NCBI GenBank assembly: GCA_964396895.1
Contig: CAYNGJ010000012.1
Location: 1 to 64,000 of the forward strand
Origin: UBA2334 sp964396895
GTDB taxonomy: Bacteria; Pseudomonadota; Gammaproteobacteria; Burkholderiales; Burkholderiaceae_C
Length of the DNA: 64,000 nt
Reading direction: 5' to 3'
Position numbers and translations under genes: made by a program. Shown piece after piece: positions 45,172 to 54,605 of the stretch (positions within the stretch are counted from its first letter, which is position 1; each line of letters opens with the position of its first letter). The notes beneath the pieces are model-generated. The model had not been told where the DNA came from, made no database searches, and worked only from the letters and a program-made list of their open reading frames with translations.

Positions 45172-46224
45172 TTATTGAAATTGGCTCAAAAAGCGAAGAT
45201 CACCTTCAAAGAACAAGCGCAGGTCGTTAACCCCGTACCTGAGCATAGTCAATCTGTCCGGACCCATGCCAAAGGCAAAGCCAATGTATTGCTCTGGATC
45301 CAATCCCATGTTTCTGATCACATTGGGGTGAACTTGGCCTGATCCGGCCACCTCCAGCCATCGGCCAGACAATGGACCCGTTTGGAACTGAATGTCAATT
45401 TCAGCACTGGGCTCAGTGAATGGGAAAAAGCTGGGGCGAAACCGCAGGACAAGATCGTCACTCTCAAAGAACTTTCTACAGAAATCGGTAAAAACAACCT
45501 TTAAGTCCTTGAAGCTCATGTTTTCACCAATCCAAAGACCTTCGCATTGGTGGAACATGGGTGAGTGCGTGGCATCACTGTCCACTCGGTAAGTTCGCCC
45601 AGGAGCAATGACGCGAATTTCGGGCATACCCTGACCGGCATCCAGACGAGCCTTGTTTCGCTTTACATGCTGCACAGCATGACGGATCTGCATTGGACTG
45701 GTGTGCGTTCTGAGAAGCAACGGGGTGTTGCCTACCCCGTGCTCGATATAGAACGTGTCATGCATGGATCGGGCAGGATGGTCCTCGGGGGTGTTGAGCG
45801 CGGTGAAATTGAACCAGTCTGTCTCGATCTCCGGGCCATCAGCTACCACAAACCCCATGGAGCCAAAGAATTGCTCTATGCGCTCCAACGTCAAAGAAAC
45901 TGGGTGAAGGCCACCAACGAGCACACCGTGCCCGGGCAAAGTCACATCGAGCGCTTCCGAGCGCAGTTGGCGCTGCATTTCTGCATTGGCCATTAACTCA
46001 CGCTGCTGATTAAGTGCCTCCTCAATGGCATGCTTGGCAGTGTTAATGGCGGCACCACGAGCCTTTTTTTGATCCAACGGAAGGGTCGCCAAACCCTTCA
46101 TCATCTCCGTGACTTTACCGCTTTTCCCCAAATACTGGGCTTTTGCATTTTCCAACTCTGCAGGCGTTGCAACGCCTGCGAAACTCTCTTTGGCCGAAGC
46201 CACCAGTGCATCGAACTCGTTCAT
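45172..46224 (-). CDS. pheS: Phenylalanyl-tRNA synthetase alpha subunit
   Basis: The 350-residue catalytic subunit has an N-terminal coiled coil (residues about 5-90) and class II motifs, including HTSPMQIRHAV, the FRPSFFPFTEPSAEID signature and GFAFGMGPDRLTML. ATG 46224 (MNEFDALVASAKESF) matches relatives; the in-frame codon at 46239 is less likely. A hairpin separates it from rplT. Confidence 0.97.
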   Translation of the reverse strand: MNEFDALVASAKESFAGVATPAELENAKAQYLGKSGKVTEMMKGLATLPLDQKKARGAAINTAKHAIEEALNQQRELMANAEMQRQLRSEALDVTLPGHGVLVGGLHPVSLTLERIEQFFGSMGFVVADGPEIETDWFNFTALNTPEDHPARSMHDTFYIEHGVGNTPLLLRTHTSPMQIRHAVQHVKRNKARLDAGQGMPEIRVIAPGRTYRVDSDATHSPMFHQCEGLWIGENMSFKDLKVVFTDFCRKFFESDDLVLRFRPSFFPFTEPSAEIDIQFQTGPLSGRWLEVAGSGQVHPNVIRNMGLDPEQYIGFAFGMGPDRLTMLRYGVNDLRLFFEGDLRFLSQFQ

Positions 46225-46240
46225 ACAGGCTCTCGTCAAT

Positions 46241-46278
46241 GAAAAGGGGCCAGTGCTTACAAAGCGCCGGCCCCTTTT
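46241..46278 (-). terminator. Terminator/attenuator between rplT and pheS
   Basis: AAAAGGGGCC pairs with GGCCCCTTTT around a loop, with T residues after it on the minus strand. It would limit read-through from the ribosomal genes into pheST. No Phe-rich leader peptide was found, so a pheM-style control is not evident. Confidence 0.7.
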
Positions 46279-46325
46279 CGGAGTAGCTAAGCCGCAGCCT
46301 GGTCGACTGCGGCCTGCTGGTAAGG

Positions 46326-46685
46326 TCAGGCTGCCAGTGTGGATTTCACTTGCGCAACAATGCTGGCAAACGCAGCTTTGTCATTAACAGCCAAGTCAGC
46401 CAAGACTTTACGGTCAATTTCAATGGCGGCCTTCTTCAGGCCATTGGCAAACTGGCTGTAGGTCATTCCCAACTCTCGGGCACCGGCGTTGATGCGCGCA
46501 ATCCAGAGCTGACGGAAAACACGCTTGCGGTTGCGACGATCCCGGTAGGCATACTGACCAGCCTTCATCACTGCCTGTTTGGCAATGCGGAAGACGTTGC
46601 CACGGCGACCGCGGAAACCTTTGGCAAGGGCAAGAACTTTTTTGTGGCGGGCGCGAGCCGTTACACCACGTTTGACGCGAGGCAT
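46326..46685 (-). CDS. rplT: 50S ribosomal protein L20
   Basis: The 119-residue protein starts MPRVKRGVTARARHKKVLAL, with the basic tail that threads into 23S rRNA and the RDRRNRKRVFRQLWI globular segment. It is last in the infC-rpmI-rplT operon, where L20 often represses its own mRNA. Confidence 0.98.
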   Translation of the reverse strand: MPRVKRGVTARARHKKVLALAKGFRGRRGNVFRIAKQAVMKAGQYAYRDRRNRKRVFRQLWIARINAGARELGMTYSQFANGLKKAAIEIDRKVLADLAVNDKAAFASIVAQVKSTLAA

Positions 46686-46709
46686 GTGTTTCTCCTTGTT
46701 CGTCGTTGA

Positions 46710-46913
46710 TCAAATGCCCTGGCCGGGCAACATCTGAGCCATGTGACCCATATTGGTCTCATGCACAGCTGTCGATCCACGCAGGTGACGTTTGTTCTTG
46801 GTGGTCTTCTTGGTCAGAATGTGACGTTTGAAAGCTTGACCGCGCTTGACGGTTCCACCTGGACGAACGCGGAAACGCTTTTTAGCGCCGCTTTTGGTCT
46901 TCATTTTGGGCAT
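46710..46913 (-). CDS. rpmI: 50S ribosomal protein L35
   Basis: The 67-residue protein reads MPKMKTKSGAKKRFRV and ends HMAQMLPGQGI, with the Lys-rich RHILTKKTTKNKRHLRG core. ATG 46913 has AGGAG upstream. It lies 24 bases upstream of rplT. Confidence 0.98.
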   Translation of the reverse strand: MPKMKTKSGAKKRFRVRPGGTVKRGQAFKRHILTKKTTKNKRHLRGSTAVHETNMGHMAQMLPGQGI

Positions 46914-47065
46914 TGTCTGCTCCTGTTGATTGTGCTCGTGAGGCGCCACGAACCTGACGTGGACTTGCTGGCCCCGAGACACTTCTTCGATGGCAAAAGC
47001 CATCAACGCTTGGACTTGCCAAGCGACGCAGTGGCAGACTTGCGTCTGACCACCAGCATGGGATT

Positions 47066-47662
47066 TTATTCTGATCCAGCGGTCACTGGGTCACTGACTT
47101 TGGCTGGGGCTCCTGCTTTTTTGCGACCTGGGGCGATCATCATGATCATCTGGCGGCCCTCAAGCTTAGGGAATTGCTCCACAATGATCGAGTCTGCCAA
47201 CTCGTCACGAATGCGCTGAAGCAAAGCCAACCCAATTTCCTGGTGCGTGATTTCACGGCCACGAAAGCGCAAGGTAATTTTGCACTTGTCTCCGTCACCC
47301 AAAAAGCGGCGAATGTTTCGCATCTTGATGTTGTAGTCACCGTCATCGGTGCCTGGCCGAAACTTGACCTCTTTGATCTCGATGACCGTTTGTTTCGCCT
47401 TGGCTTCAGCGGCTTTTTTCTGCTCCTGGTATTTGAACTTGCCGTAGTCCATCAACCGACAAACCGGCGGGTTGGCGGCTGCGGCAATCTCGACCAAGTC
47501 AACGTCCAGCTCGCCAGCCATCCTGAGGGCGTCCATCAAACTGACAATGCCCAAAGGCTCGTTCTCAGGCCCAGAGAGACGGACTTCAGGGGCCATGATT
47601 TCGCGGTTCAAACGATGTTGACGCTCTTCACGGTGGCGGCGGTCACGGAAATTGGTAGCTAT
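47066..47662 (-). CDS. infC: Translation initiation factor IF-3, non-ATG start
   Basis: IF-3 checks the start codon and keeps subunits apart. The 198-residue reading with the conserved N-terminus ATNFRDRRHREERQHRLNREIM can only begin at ATA 47662, because an in-frame TAA lies 15 bases upstream and no ATG, GTG or TTG occurs before the TTG at 47611. Non-ATG starts (AUU in E. coli) allow IF-3 to repress its own translation. GAG lies 10 bases before ATA. The N-domain and C-domain (RFLGDGDKCKITLRFRGREI) are intact. Confidence 0.9.
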   Translation of the reverse strand: MATNFRDRRHREERQHRLNREIMAPEVRLSGPENEPLGIVSLMDALRMAGELDVDLVEIAAAANPPVCRLMDYGKFKYQEQKKAAEAKAKQTVIEIKEVKFRPGTDDGDYNIKMRNIRRFLGDGDKCKITLRFRGREITHQEIGLALLQRIRDELADSIIVEQFPKLEGRQMIMMIAPGRKKAGAPAKVSDPVTAGSE

Positions 47663-47712
47663 GGTGTTACTCGCTTATGAAAAAACTGGTGAAATCCGAA
47701 ACAGACAGGAAC

Positions 47713-49641
47713 TCAGACTTTTGACTGAACCTGCTCTTTGGCGACGGCGATGAACTCTGAGAGACTCAAGACACCAAGGTCTTTGTTGCCACGGGCACGC
47801 ACGGCCACTGTTCCTGAGGCCTTCTCTTTGTCACCAGCAACAAGGATGAAAGGCACCTTTTTCAAGGAATGCTCTCGTATTTTATACGTAATCTTCTCGT
47901 TCTTAAGGTCGTGAGCGACCCTAAAGCCTTGATCTTGCAGCGTTTTGACCACATCCAGCACGTAATCGGCCTGCGCATCGGTGATGTTCAACACTGACAC
48001 CTGCACCGGTGCAAGCCAAGTCGGCAGTGCACCGGCATGCTGCTCAATCAGGATCCCGATGAAACGCTCCAAGCTGCCCACAATGGCACGGTGTAGCATG
48101 ACCGGGCGGTGTCGGGCACCGTCCTCCCCGACAAACTCGGCGTCCAGTCGCTCCGGCAAGTTGGGATCCACCTGTATGGTGCCGCATTGCCAGGGCCTGC
48201 CCAGCGCATCTTTGAGCGTGTATTCGATTTTGGGACCATAGAACGCCCCCTCCCCCGGCAAGTATTCGAACTCGCACCCTGAGGCGCGCAACCCATCAGC
48301 CAGCGCCTTCTCTGCCCGATCCCAACCCTCTTCCGTCCCAATTCGCTTTTCTGGTCGTGTGGACAGTTTGTAGATGATGTCGGTAAAGCCGAAATCGCGG
48401 TAGACCTTCTGGAGAAGAGCGGTGAAAGTCTGCACTTCTGCCTGAATCATGTCGTCGGTACAGAAGATGTGGCCATCGTCCTGCGTGAATCCACGCACCC
48501 GCATGATGCCGTGCAAGCCCCCCGTGGGCTCATTGCGGTGGCATTGACCGAATTCACCGTATCGCAACGGCAAGTCACGGTAGCTTTTGATGCCTTGGTT
48601 GAAAATCAGAATGTGCCCAGGGCAGTTCATCGGTTTCAGCGCGTAGTCACGCTTCTCCGAGTCCGTCGTGAACATGTTCTCACGGTACTTGTCCCAGTGA
48701 CCGGTTTTTTCCCACAAGGCCTTATCCAAAATCTGTGGACCCTTGACCTCCAGGTAACCGTTGTCGCGGTACACCTTGCGCATGTACTGCTCCACTTCCT
48801 GCCACACCGTCCAACCTTTGGGGTGCCAGAACACGGTGCCAGGACTGTGCTCATCCAAATGGAAGAGGTCCAGTTCCCGTCCCAACTTGCGGTGATCCCG
48901 CTTCTCTGCCTCCTCCAGCATGGTCAGGTAGCGCTGCAAATCCTCTTTACTGGCCCATGCCGTACCGTAAACACGCTGCAACATTTCGTTGCGGTGATCC
49001 CCGCGCCAATATGCGCCTGCCACCTTCATCAGCTTGAAGTGCTTGAGCTTGCCTGTGCTGGGCACATGTGGGCCGCGACACAGATCCTCGAACGCTCCCT
49101 CTCGGTACAAACTCACATCTTCACTGGACGGAATACTGGCAATGATCTCAGCCTTGTAGTGCTCTCCCAGCCCTTTGAAATACGCCACGGCTTCGTCACG
49201 GGGCAGGACGCGGCGCACCACGGGCTCATCTTTGGCCGCAAGCGCCCCCATGCGATGCTCAATGGCCACCAAGTCATCTGGTGTGAACGGACGCTTGTAG
49301 GAGAAATCGTAATAGAACCCATGCTCGATGACGGGGCCGATGGTCACCTGCGCGTCGGGAAACAGCTCTTTGACAGCGTATGCCAGCAGGTGAGCAGTTG
49401 AATGCCGGATCAATTCCAGACCATCAGCATCTTTGGCCGTGACGATGGCCAACCGGGCGTCGGCATCCAGCACATGGGAGGTGTCCACCAAGCGGCCTTC
49501 GTCAGGACCTTGGCCGGGCAACCAAATGCGCCCGCCCAGGGCAGCCTTTGCCAAACCGGCACCGATGGAGGCCGCAACATCGGCCACAGAAACCGCACCA
49601 GGGTATTGGCGCTGCGAGCCGTCGGGAAGCGTGATGGTCAA
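47713..49641 (-). CDS. thrS: Threonyl-tRNA synthetase
   Basis: The 642-residue enzyme has the N-terminal TGS domain (TITLPDGSQRQYPG), the editing domain with its HxxxH motif (HSTAHLLAYAV), a class II core with zinc ligands in MNCPGHI and later His residues, and a C-terminal anticodon domain. The start is TTG 49641, giving MTITLPDG, with GGAG 9 bases upstream; ATG 49725 would add 28 non-conserved residues. It heads the block thrS-infC-rpmI-rplT-pheST-ihfA. Confidence 0.95.
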   Translation of the reverse strand: MTITLPDGSQRQYPGAVSVADVAASIGAGLAKAALGGRIWLPGQGPDEGRLVDTSHVLDADARLAIVTAKDADGLELIRHSTAHLLAYAVKELFPDAQVTIGPVIEHGFYYDFSYKRPFTPDDLVAIEHRMGALAAKDEPVVRRVLPRDEAVAYFKGLGEHYKAEIIASIPSSEDVSLYREGAFEDLCRGPHVPSTGKLKHFKLMKVAGAYWRGDHRNEMLQRVYGTAWASKEDLQRYLTMLEEAEKRDHRKLGRELDLFHLDEHSPGTVFWHPKGWTVWQEVEQYMRKVYRDNGYLEVKGPQILDKALWEKTGHWDKYRENMFTTDSEKRDYALKPMNCPGHILIFNQGIKSYRDLPLRYGEFGQCHRNEPTGGLHGIMRVRGFTQDDGHIFCTDDMIQAEVQTFTALLQKVYRDFGFTDIIYKLSTRPEKRIGTEEGWDRAEKALADGLRASGCEFEYLPGEGAFYGPKIEYTLKDALGRPWQCGTIQVDPNLPERLDAEFVGEDGARHRPVMLHRAIVGSLERFIGILIEQHAGALPTWLAPVQVSVLNITDAQADYVLDVVKTLQDQGFRVAHDLKNEKITYKIREHSLKKVPFILVAGDKEKASGTVAVRARGNKDLGVLSLSEFIAVAKEQVQSKV

Positions 49642-49828
49642 CAAGGGAATCTCCAGAAACGAAAACGCGGCCAAGGGCCGCGCTGAAATGAATGCAACAA
49701 GCAGGCGCGAACTGCAACCCATCAACGGGTAAACAAGACCTCTGGTGTCGTTCGCGGTGTCATAACCCGTGCGCCTTTCTTGCTCTTGTTAAGAATGGGG
49801 CAACATTGTCCCATAAACCAACAACACC

Positions 49829-49871
49829 CAGCGCTTGAGAAATAACATTGATAGCAAACTATCAAATATCA
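49829..49871 (-). repeat. Dispersed AT-rich repeat, copy 4
   Basis: Contains CCAGCGCTTGAG and ATAGCAAACTATCAAATATC. It shares the 12-mer ATAGCAAACTAT with lpxK (30233-30244) and the GCGCT core with the copy at 16307. Confidence 0.5.
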
Positions 49872-49897
49872 ACATTCGCTAGACAACAAATATTTAT

Positions 49898-49927
49898 AAA
49901 AAAACCACCCCAGAGGGTGGCTTTTTT
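49898..49927 (-). terminator. Terminator downstream of aceA
   Basis: CCACCC pairs with GGGTGG across CAGA, flanked by A-rich and T-rich runs on both strands. It lies 36 bases after the aceA stop on the minus strand. Confidence 0.75.
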
Positions 49928-49963
49928 AATGGCCACACCATTGCGGTGTGGCGTGCAGCCAGT

Positions 49964-51280
49964 TCAGTGGAACTGCTCTTCTTCGGTGGAACCGGTCAGG
50001 GCTTTCACGCTGGATGAACCGCCCTGAATGACGGTGGTCACGTCGTCGAAATAGCCTGCGCCCACTTCTTGCTGGTGCGACACAAAGGTGTAGCCTTTTT
50101 CGCGGGCGGCAAATTCGGGCTCCTGCACCATTTCGGTGTAGTGCTTCATGCCTTCGCCGTTGGCGTAGGAATGGGCAAACTGGAATGTGTTGTACCAGTT
50201 GATGTGGATACCGGCCAGCGTGATGAACTGGTACTTGTAGCCCAGTGCAGACAGGTCTTCCTGGAAGGAAGCGATCTGGCTGTCGTTGAGGTTTTTCTTC
50301 CAGTTGAAAGAAGGCGAGCAGTTGTAGGACAGCAGCTTGCCAGGGCACGCTGCATGCACCGCCTGGGCGAATTCACGAGCAAAGCCGATGTCTGGCACGC
50401 CGGTTTCGCACCACACCAAGTCAGCGTACGGGGCATAGGCAACACCACGGCTGATGGCTTGCTCCAGACCGTTCTTGACGCGGTAGAAACCTTCCTGGGT
50501 GCGCTCACCAGTCACAAAAGGCTGGTCGTTGGCGTCGCAATCGCTGGTCAGCAGGTTGGCGGCTTCGGCATCGGTACGGGCCAGAACGATGGTGGGCACA
50601 CCCATCACGTCGGCGGCGAAACGGGCTGCAATCAGCTTCTCAACGGCTTCACGGGTAGGAACCAACACCTTGCCGCCCATGTGGCCACACTTCTTCACGG
50701 CAGCCAGTTGGTCTTCAAAGTGAACACCAGCCGCGCCAGACGCGATCATGTTCTTCATCAACTCGAAAGCGTTCAACACGCCGCCGAAACCGGCTTCTGC
50801 GTCAGCCACGATGGGCAGAAAATAGTCCACAAAACCTTCGTCACCGGGGTTGATGCCACGGCCCCACTGAATTTCGTCAGCGCGCTTGAAGGTGTTGTTG
50901 ATGCGGCGAACCATGGTGGGCACCGAGTCGTAGGCGTACAGCGACTGGTCGGGGTACATGGTTTCGCTGGTATTGCCATCAGCCGCGACCTGCCAACCGG
51001 ACAGGTACACCGCTTCCAAGCCAGCTTTGGCTTGCTGCATGGCCTGGCCCGCAGTGATCGCACCAAAAGCGTTGACGTAGCCCTTTTTGGCACCACCGTT
51101 TACTTTGGCCCACAGTTTTTCGGCGCCGTTCTTGGCCAAGGTGTACTCGGGCTGCAGGCTTCCGCGCAGACGAACCACGTCGGCAGCGCTGTATCCTCGC
51201 TTCACAAGCTTCCAGCGGGGATTCTCTGCCCAGTCTTTTTCCAGGGCGGCAATTTGTTGTTCACGGGTGAGTTGGGTCAT
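49964..51280 (-). CDS. aceA: Isocitrate lyase
   Basis: The 438-residue enzyme cleaves isocitrate to glyoxylate and succinate, the first glyoxylate-shunt step. The catalytic signature KKCGHMGGK (active Cys) and SYNCSPSFNW are intact. ATG 51280 has AAGGAG 9 bases upstream. Malate synthase is not in the window. The upstream region is AT-rich with palindromes, suggesting tight regulation by carbon source. Confidence 0.97.
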   Translation of the reverse strand: MTQLTREQQIAALEKDWAENPRWKLVKRGYSAADVVRLRGSLQPEYTLAKNGAEKLWAKVNGGAKKGYVNAFGAITAGQAMQQAKAGLEAVYLSGWQVAADGNTSETMYPDQSLYAYDSVPTMVRRINNTFKRADEIQWGRGINPGDEGFVDYFLPIVADAEAGFGGVLNAFELMKNMIASGAAGVHFEDQLAAVKKCGHMGGKVLVPTREAVEKLIAARFAADVMGVPTIVLARTDAEAANLLTSDCDANDQPFVTGERTQEGFYRVKNGLEQAISRGVAYAPYADLVWCETGVPDIGFAREFAQAVHAACPGKLLSYNCSPSFNWKKNLNDSQIASFQEDLSALGYKYQFITLAGIHINWYNTFQFAHSYANGEGMKHYTEMVQEPEFAAREKGYTFVSHQQEVGAGYFDDVTTVIQGGSSSVKALTGSTEEEQFH

Positions 51281-51289
51281 GGGTGACAC

Positions 51290-51554
51290 TCCTTGGGTTG
51301 ATTAACAGGGTCTAACGGCTCTGAGAGCCCACCCCACTAATGTAAACCCTGCGCTCGACCTTTTTAGCTCTTGTGTCTTATATAAGATAAAAAATAAATA
51401 CTATAAAAATCAACAACCTAGATACCACGTTTCTCAATATGAGATATTTTTCATCAAAACCCCATCCCCTCCCCGTCGCAAACAAGAGGATTTTTTTCGT
51501 ATTGCGAAATTATAAAATCACAATGCAACATGGCTGCCCAAACGGTTCCCGCCC
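51290..51554. promoter_or_regulatory. Regulatory region between divergent aceA and EamA exporter
   Basis: This AT-rich stretch holds a perfect palindrome TCTTATATAAGA, a TCTCA-N3-TGAGA inverted repeat near 51430, and TTTCG-TATTG-CGAAA at 51495-51509. The last is followed by TATAAAATC (51511-51519), a likely -10 for the exporter. Their symmetry resembles operators, IclR-like in the last case; which regulators bind is not known. Confidence 0.55.
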
Positions 51555-52487
51555 ATGAAAGAACGCACCGCACAGGGATTGGCCTACCTGAGTCTGGGGG
51601 CCAGCATGGCATTGGTGGGCAGTTACGTGGCCTTGTCCAAGCCATTGCTCGCTGTATTCCCCGTTTTCCTGCTCGCCTCACTCCGTTTCGGCGTGGGCGC
51701 CATTGCAATGGTGGGTTGGCTGAAAAAGCCCCACTCAGAACCCCGACTGGAAGGGGGCACCAAGGTACTGCTGTTTTTGGAGTCATTCCTGGGCAACTTT
51801 TTGTTCTCTGTGTGCATGCTGTTCGGAATGCGCCACACCACCGCCGTGGCGGCAGGCATCATCATGTCGGCCATTCCTGCTGCAGTGGCTGTGCTGAGCT
51901 GGGCCTTCCTCAAAGAACGCGTCAGCTGGAGAAGCTGGATGGGCATTGCCTGTGCCGCCACAGGTGTGGCCTTGTATTCGTTCTCGAAAGCAGAGCACGG
52001 AATCGAATCACCAACTGCGCCGGTTACCAATTTCGATCAACACATGTGGCTGGGCAACCTGCTGTTGATGGCCGCCGTGATGTGTGAGGCTGCGTATGCC
52101 GTCATCGGCAAAAAGCTGACGGAAAACCTGGGGCCCAAACGCATCTCGGCCATCATCAACCTGTGGGGCCTCGCTCTGGTATTGCCGCTGGGTTTGTGGG
52201 TGGGGTGGGAGTTTGACTTTGCGGCAGTGTCAGCGCCCATGTGGTCACTGCTGCTGTTTTATGGGCTCGCGGCCAGCGTCTGGACCGTGTGGTTGTGGAT
52301 GACGGGCTTGAAGCGCATCCCAGCCAGCCAAGCCGGTGTATTTACCGTCATGCTGCCCATCAGCGCAGCGCTGACAGGAGTGTGCTTTCTGGGCGAGCAA
52401 ATGAGCAATACCCAATTGCTCGCGTTTGGCATTGCGCTGGCAGGCGTGGTGGTGGCCACCCAACAGCCCCGCATCAATCGAAACTGA
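51555..52487 (+). CDS. EamA/DMT-family transporter
   Basis: The 310-residue protein has about ten hydrophobic segments in two EamA repeats, with WAFLKERVSWRSWMGIACAATGVAL in the first and an equivalent segment (CFLGEQMSNTQLLAFGIALAGVVV) in the second. It probably exports or imports small metabolites; the substrate cannot be told. It is divergent from aceA and may share an operator region. Confidence 0.88.
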   Translation: MKERTAQGLAYLSLGASMALVGSYVALSKPLLAVFPVFLLASLRFGVGAIAMVGWLKKPHSEPRLEGGTKVLLFLESFLGNFLFSVCMLFGMRHTTAVAAGIIMSAIPAAVAVLSWAFLKERVSWRSWMGIACAATGVALYSFSKAEHGIESPTAPVTNFDQHMWLGNLLLMAAVMCEAAYAVIGKKLTENLGPKRISAIINLWGLALVLPLGLWVGWEFDFAAVSAPMWSLLLFYGLAASVWTVWLWMTGLKRIPASQAGVFTVMLPISAALTGVCFLGEQMSNTQLLAFGIALAGVVVATQQPRINRN

Positions 52488-52502
52488 CGGCTGGCTACCT
52501 GA

Positions 52503-53177
52503 TCAAGCGCACCACAAGCCAGTGGGCTGTGTAATGCCCATCCACAATGCCCAACCGGAAGTGGCCGCCAACGCCAAGCCCGCCAGACGAATGGCCCATG
52601 CGCCAGAATGCCCTCCTCTGACGCGCAGCAATAGCCATGACCCGGCAGTGAGCGAGACCGATGTGCCGGCAGAAAAAGCAGCCATCACCACCGCCCCATC
52701 CACCGCATTGGCCGACAACGAGGCCACCAACAGGGCCGAATACAGCAGGCCGCAAGGCATCAACGCCCACCCCACACCCAACACCACCGGCGCCTTACCC
52801 CCCATGGCGGTGATGGCTGGTTTTGCTTTGCGCCAAACCCGCTGAGCCAACCCGTCAATCCAAGCAGGTTGCCGTGCTTGCCACAACAACACCAGACCCA
52901 GAAAAAAAGCGGCCACGTGAACCATGGTCCAAGCCGGACGCAGCACCGCCGTGTTGGTACCAAACCAAGCCAAACCTTGTACCGTTCCAGCAGCCAAAGC
53001 ACCCATGAGGGCGTAACCCAGCATGCGGCTCAATTGAAATTGCCACAACGGTGGCACCACACCACGCGGCTTGCCCACACCCGCAATGCCCGCACAGGCA
53101 GCACCGCACATGGCGACACAGTGCGGTCCACCCACCAAGCCCATCATCAAGGCGGACAATGCCATCGTTGCTTGCAT
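52503..53177 (-). CDS. Sulfite exporter TauE/SafE-like (DsbD_2-type) membrane protein
   Basis: The 224-residue protein has six or so transmembrane helices and the paired-Cys motif GGPHCVAMCGAACAG at the start, and GWALMPCGLLYSALLVAS later, typical of the DsbD_2 type found near cbb3 oxidase genes. It may handle copper or thiol-redox steps in oxidase assembly. hemN starts about 50 bases away on the same strand, placing it in the microaerobic block. Confidence 0.85.
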   Translation of the reverse strand: MQATMALSALMMGLVGGPHCVAMCGAACAGIAGVGKPRGVVPPLWQFQLSRMLGYALMGALAAGTVQGLAWFGTNTAVLRPAWTMVHVAAFFLGLVLLWQARQPAWIDGLAQRVWRKAKPAITAMGGKAPVVLGVGWALMPCGLLYSALLVASLSANAVDGAVVMAAFSAGTSVSLTAGSWLLLRVRGGHSGAWAIRLAGLALAATSGWALWMGITQPTGLWCA

Positions 53178-53225
53178 GAAAGGACTTTACCCCAGCGTGA
53201 CTGGCCTGCGTTCTGCGGGGGCCAG

Positions 53226-54605
53226 TCAGATGATGCGTGAAAACCTGGCCCGGTCTTGGTCAACCTGGATGTAGCGGTCAAATGTCATGGCGATGGCCCT
53301 CACCAAGTACCAACCCGTGGGGGTGACCTGAATCCCCGCATCGTCCAAGGTCACCAGCCCATGTGCGGCCAAATCGGCCATGGCCTCCAATTCACGTGAG
53401 AAGTAGGTCTTGAAGTCGATCAGATGCCCCAATTCAATCGACTCGAACTGCACCTGCCCCTGGCACATGAGCGCCATGATGACCGAGCGACGCAACAAAT
53501 CATCCCTGGACACCGCCAAACCCCGGACGATGGGCAGGCGTCCCTGGTCCAGCGCATCGTAGTACTCCTCCAAGGTTTTCGCATTCTGGCTATAGGTCGC
53601 GCCGATGCGACCAATGGCAGACACACCCAGAGCAATCAGATCGCAGTCGGGCTGCGTGGAATACCCTTGGAAATTCCGATGCAGTCTGCCCTGTCGCTTC
53701 GCCACGGCAAGTGCGTCATCCGGTAACGCAAAATGGTCCATGCCCACGTACACATAGCCACCGTCACTGAAAGCGTCCAGCGACGCGGACAACATGGCGA
53801 GCTTGTCACCGGGGCTTGGCAATTCAGCCGCAATGATCCGCCGCTGCGGTTTGAACCGCGAAGGCAAATGCGCATAGGCGTACAGGGCAATGCGATCGGG
53901 GCGCAATTGGTTGACCTGAGCCAGCGTTCGGGCAAAAGATTCCGGCGTTTGCAGAGGTAACCCGTAAATCAAGTCGACGTTGATCGACTCAAAGCCAATT
54001 TCCCGCGCCGCTTCCACGAGCTTAAACACTTGGGCGGCTGGCTGGACACGGTGCACGGCCTTCTGTACAGCCGGATCGAAATCCTGAACACCAAAGCTCA
54101 AGCGGTTAAAACCGAGCCGGTAAAGCGTTTTCAGTCGCTCAGGCGTCACCGTTCGGGGATCTACTTCCACCGAGTACTCACCACCAGGAACCAATGTGAA
54201 GCTGCGCCGGATCATGGCCATCAGGTCTTCAATCTCCTGGTCGCTCAGGAAAGTGGGGGTGCCACCACCCAAATGAAGCTGTGACACGTTGTGGCCTTTG
54301 CCAAAATGTGCCACTTGTAGCTCCACCTCCCTGGCGACATAGCGCAGGTATTCCGCCGCCTTCTCATGGTGTTTGGTGATGACTTTGTTGCAAGCGCAGT
54401 AGTAGCAAACAGATTCGCAGAACGGAATGTGAACGTACAAAGACAGCGGCAAAGCCATGGAGCCCGCCCGGCGTTGCTCCAAAGCCTGCGTGTAGTCTGA
54501 CTCCGTGAACGCCTCTACAAACCGATCTGCGGTCGGATAAGAGGTGTACCTGGGTCCGGGGATGTCAAAACGTTTGAGCAACTGCTCTGGAATCACATGC
54601 GTCAA
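53226..54605 (-). CDS. hemN: Oxygen-independent coproporphyrinogen III oxidase
   Basis: The 459-residue radical-SAM enzyme makes protoporphyrinogen IX precursor for haem without oxygen. It has the HIPFCESVCYYCACNKV cluster motif (C-x3-C-x2-C) and GGGTPTFLS. The start TTG 54605 (MTHVIPEQLLKRFDIPGPRY) has GGAG 7 bases upstream; GTG 54596 is an alternative and the long in-frame extension to 54734 is not conserved. It is divergent from fnr, consistent with anaerobic control. Confidence 0.93.
   Translation of the reverse strand: MTHVIPEQLLKRFDIPGPRYTSYPTADRFVEAFTESDYTQALEQRRAGSMALPLSLYVHIPFCESVCYYCACNKVITKHHEKAAEYLRYVAREVELQVAHFGKGHNVSQLHLGGGTPTFLSDQEIEDLMAMIRRSFTLVPGGEYSVEVDPRTVTPERLKTLYRLGFNRLSFGVQDFDPAVQKAVHRVQPAAQVFKLVEAAREIGFESINVDLIYGLPLQTPESFARTLAQVNQLRPDRIALYAYAHLPSRFKPQRRIIAAELPSPGDKLAMLSASLDAFSDGGYVYVGMDHFALPDDALAVAKRQGRLHRNFQGYSTQPDCDLIALGVSAIGRIGATYSQNAKTLEEYYDALDQGRLPIVRGLAVSRDDLLRRSVIMALMCQGQVQFESIELGHLIDFKTYFSRELEAMADLAAHGLVTLDDAGIQVTPTGWYLVRAIAMTFDRYIQVDQDRARFSRII

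Larger units (their letters stand above)
49642..49963. other. Intergenic region between aceA and thrS
   Basis: This stretch of about 320 bases contains the thrS 5' leader, a dispersed AT-rich repeat copy (49829-49871) and the aceA terminator (49898-49927). No credible gene is seen. The AT-rich centre (49840-49900) contrasts with flanks. Confidence 0.55.

Noticed and set aside
46224..46326. pheM-like Phe leader controlling pheST
   Set aside because: The hairpin is present, but no short frame with several Phe codons lies between rplT and pheS.
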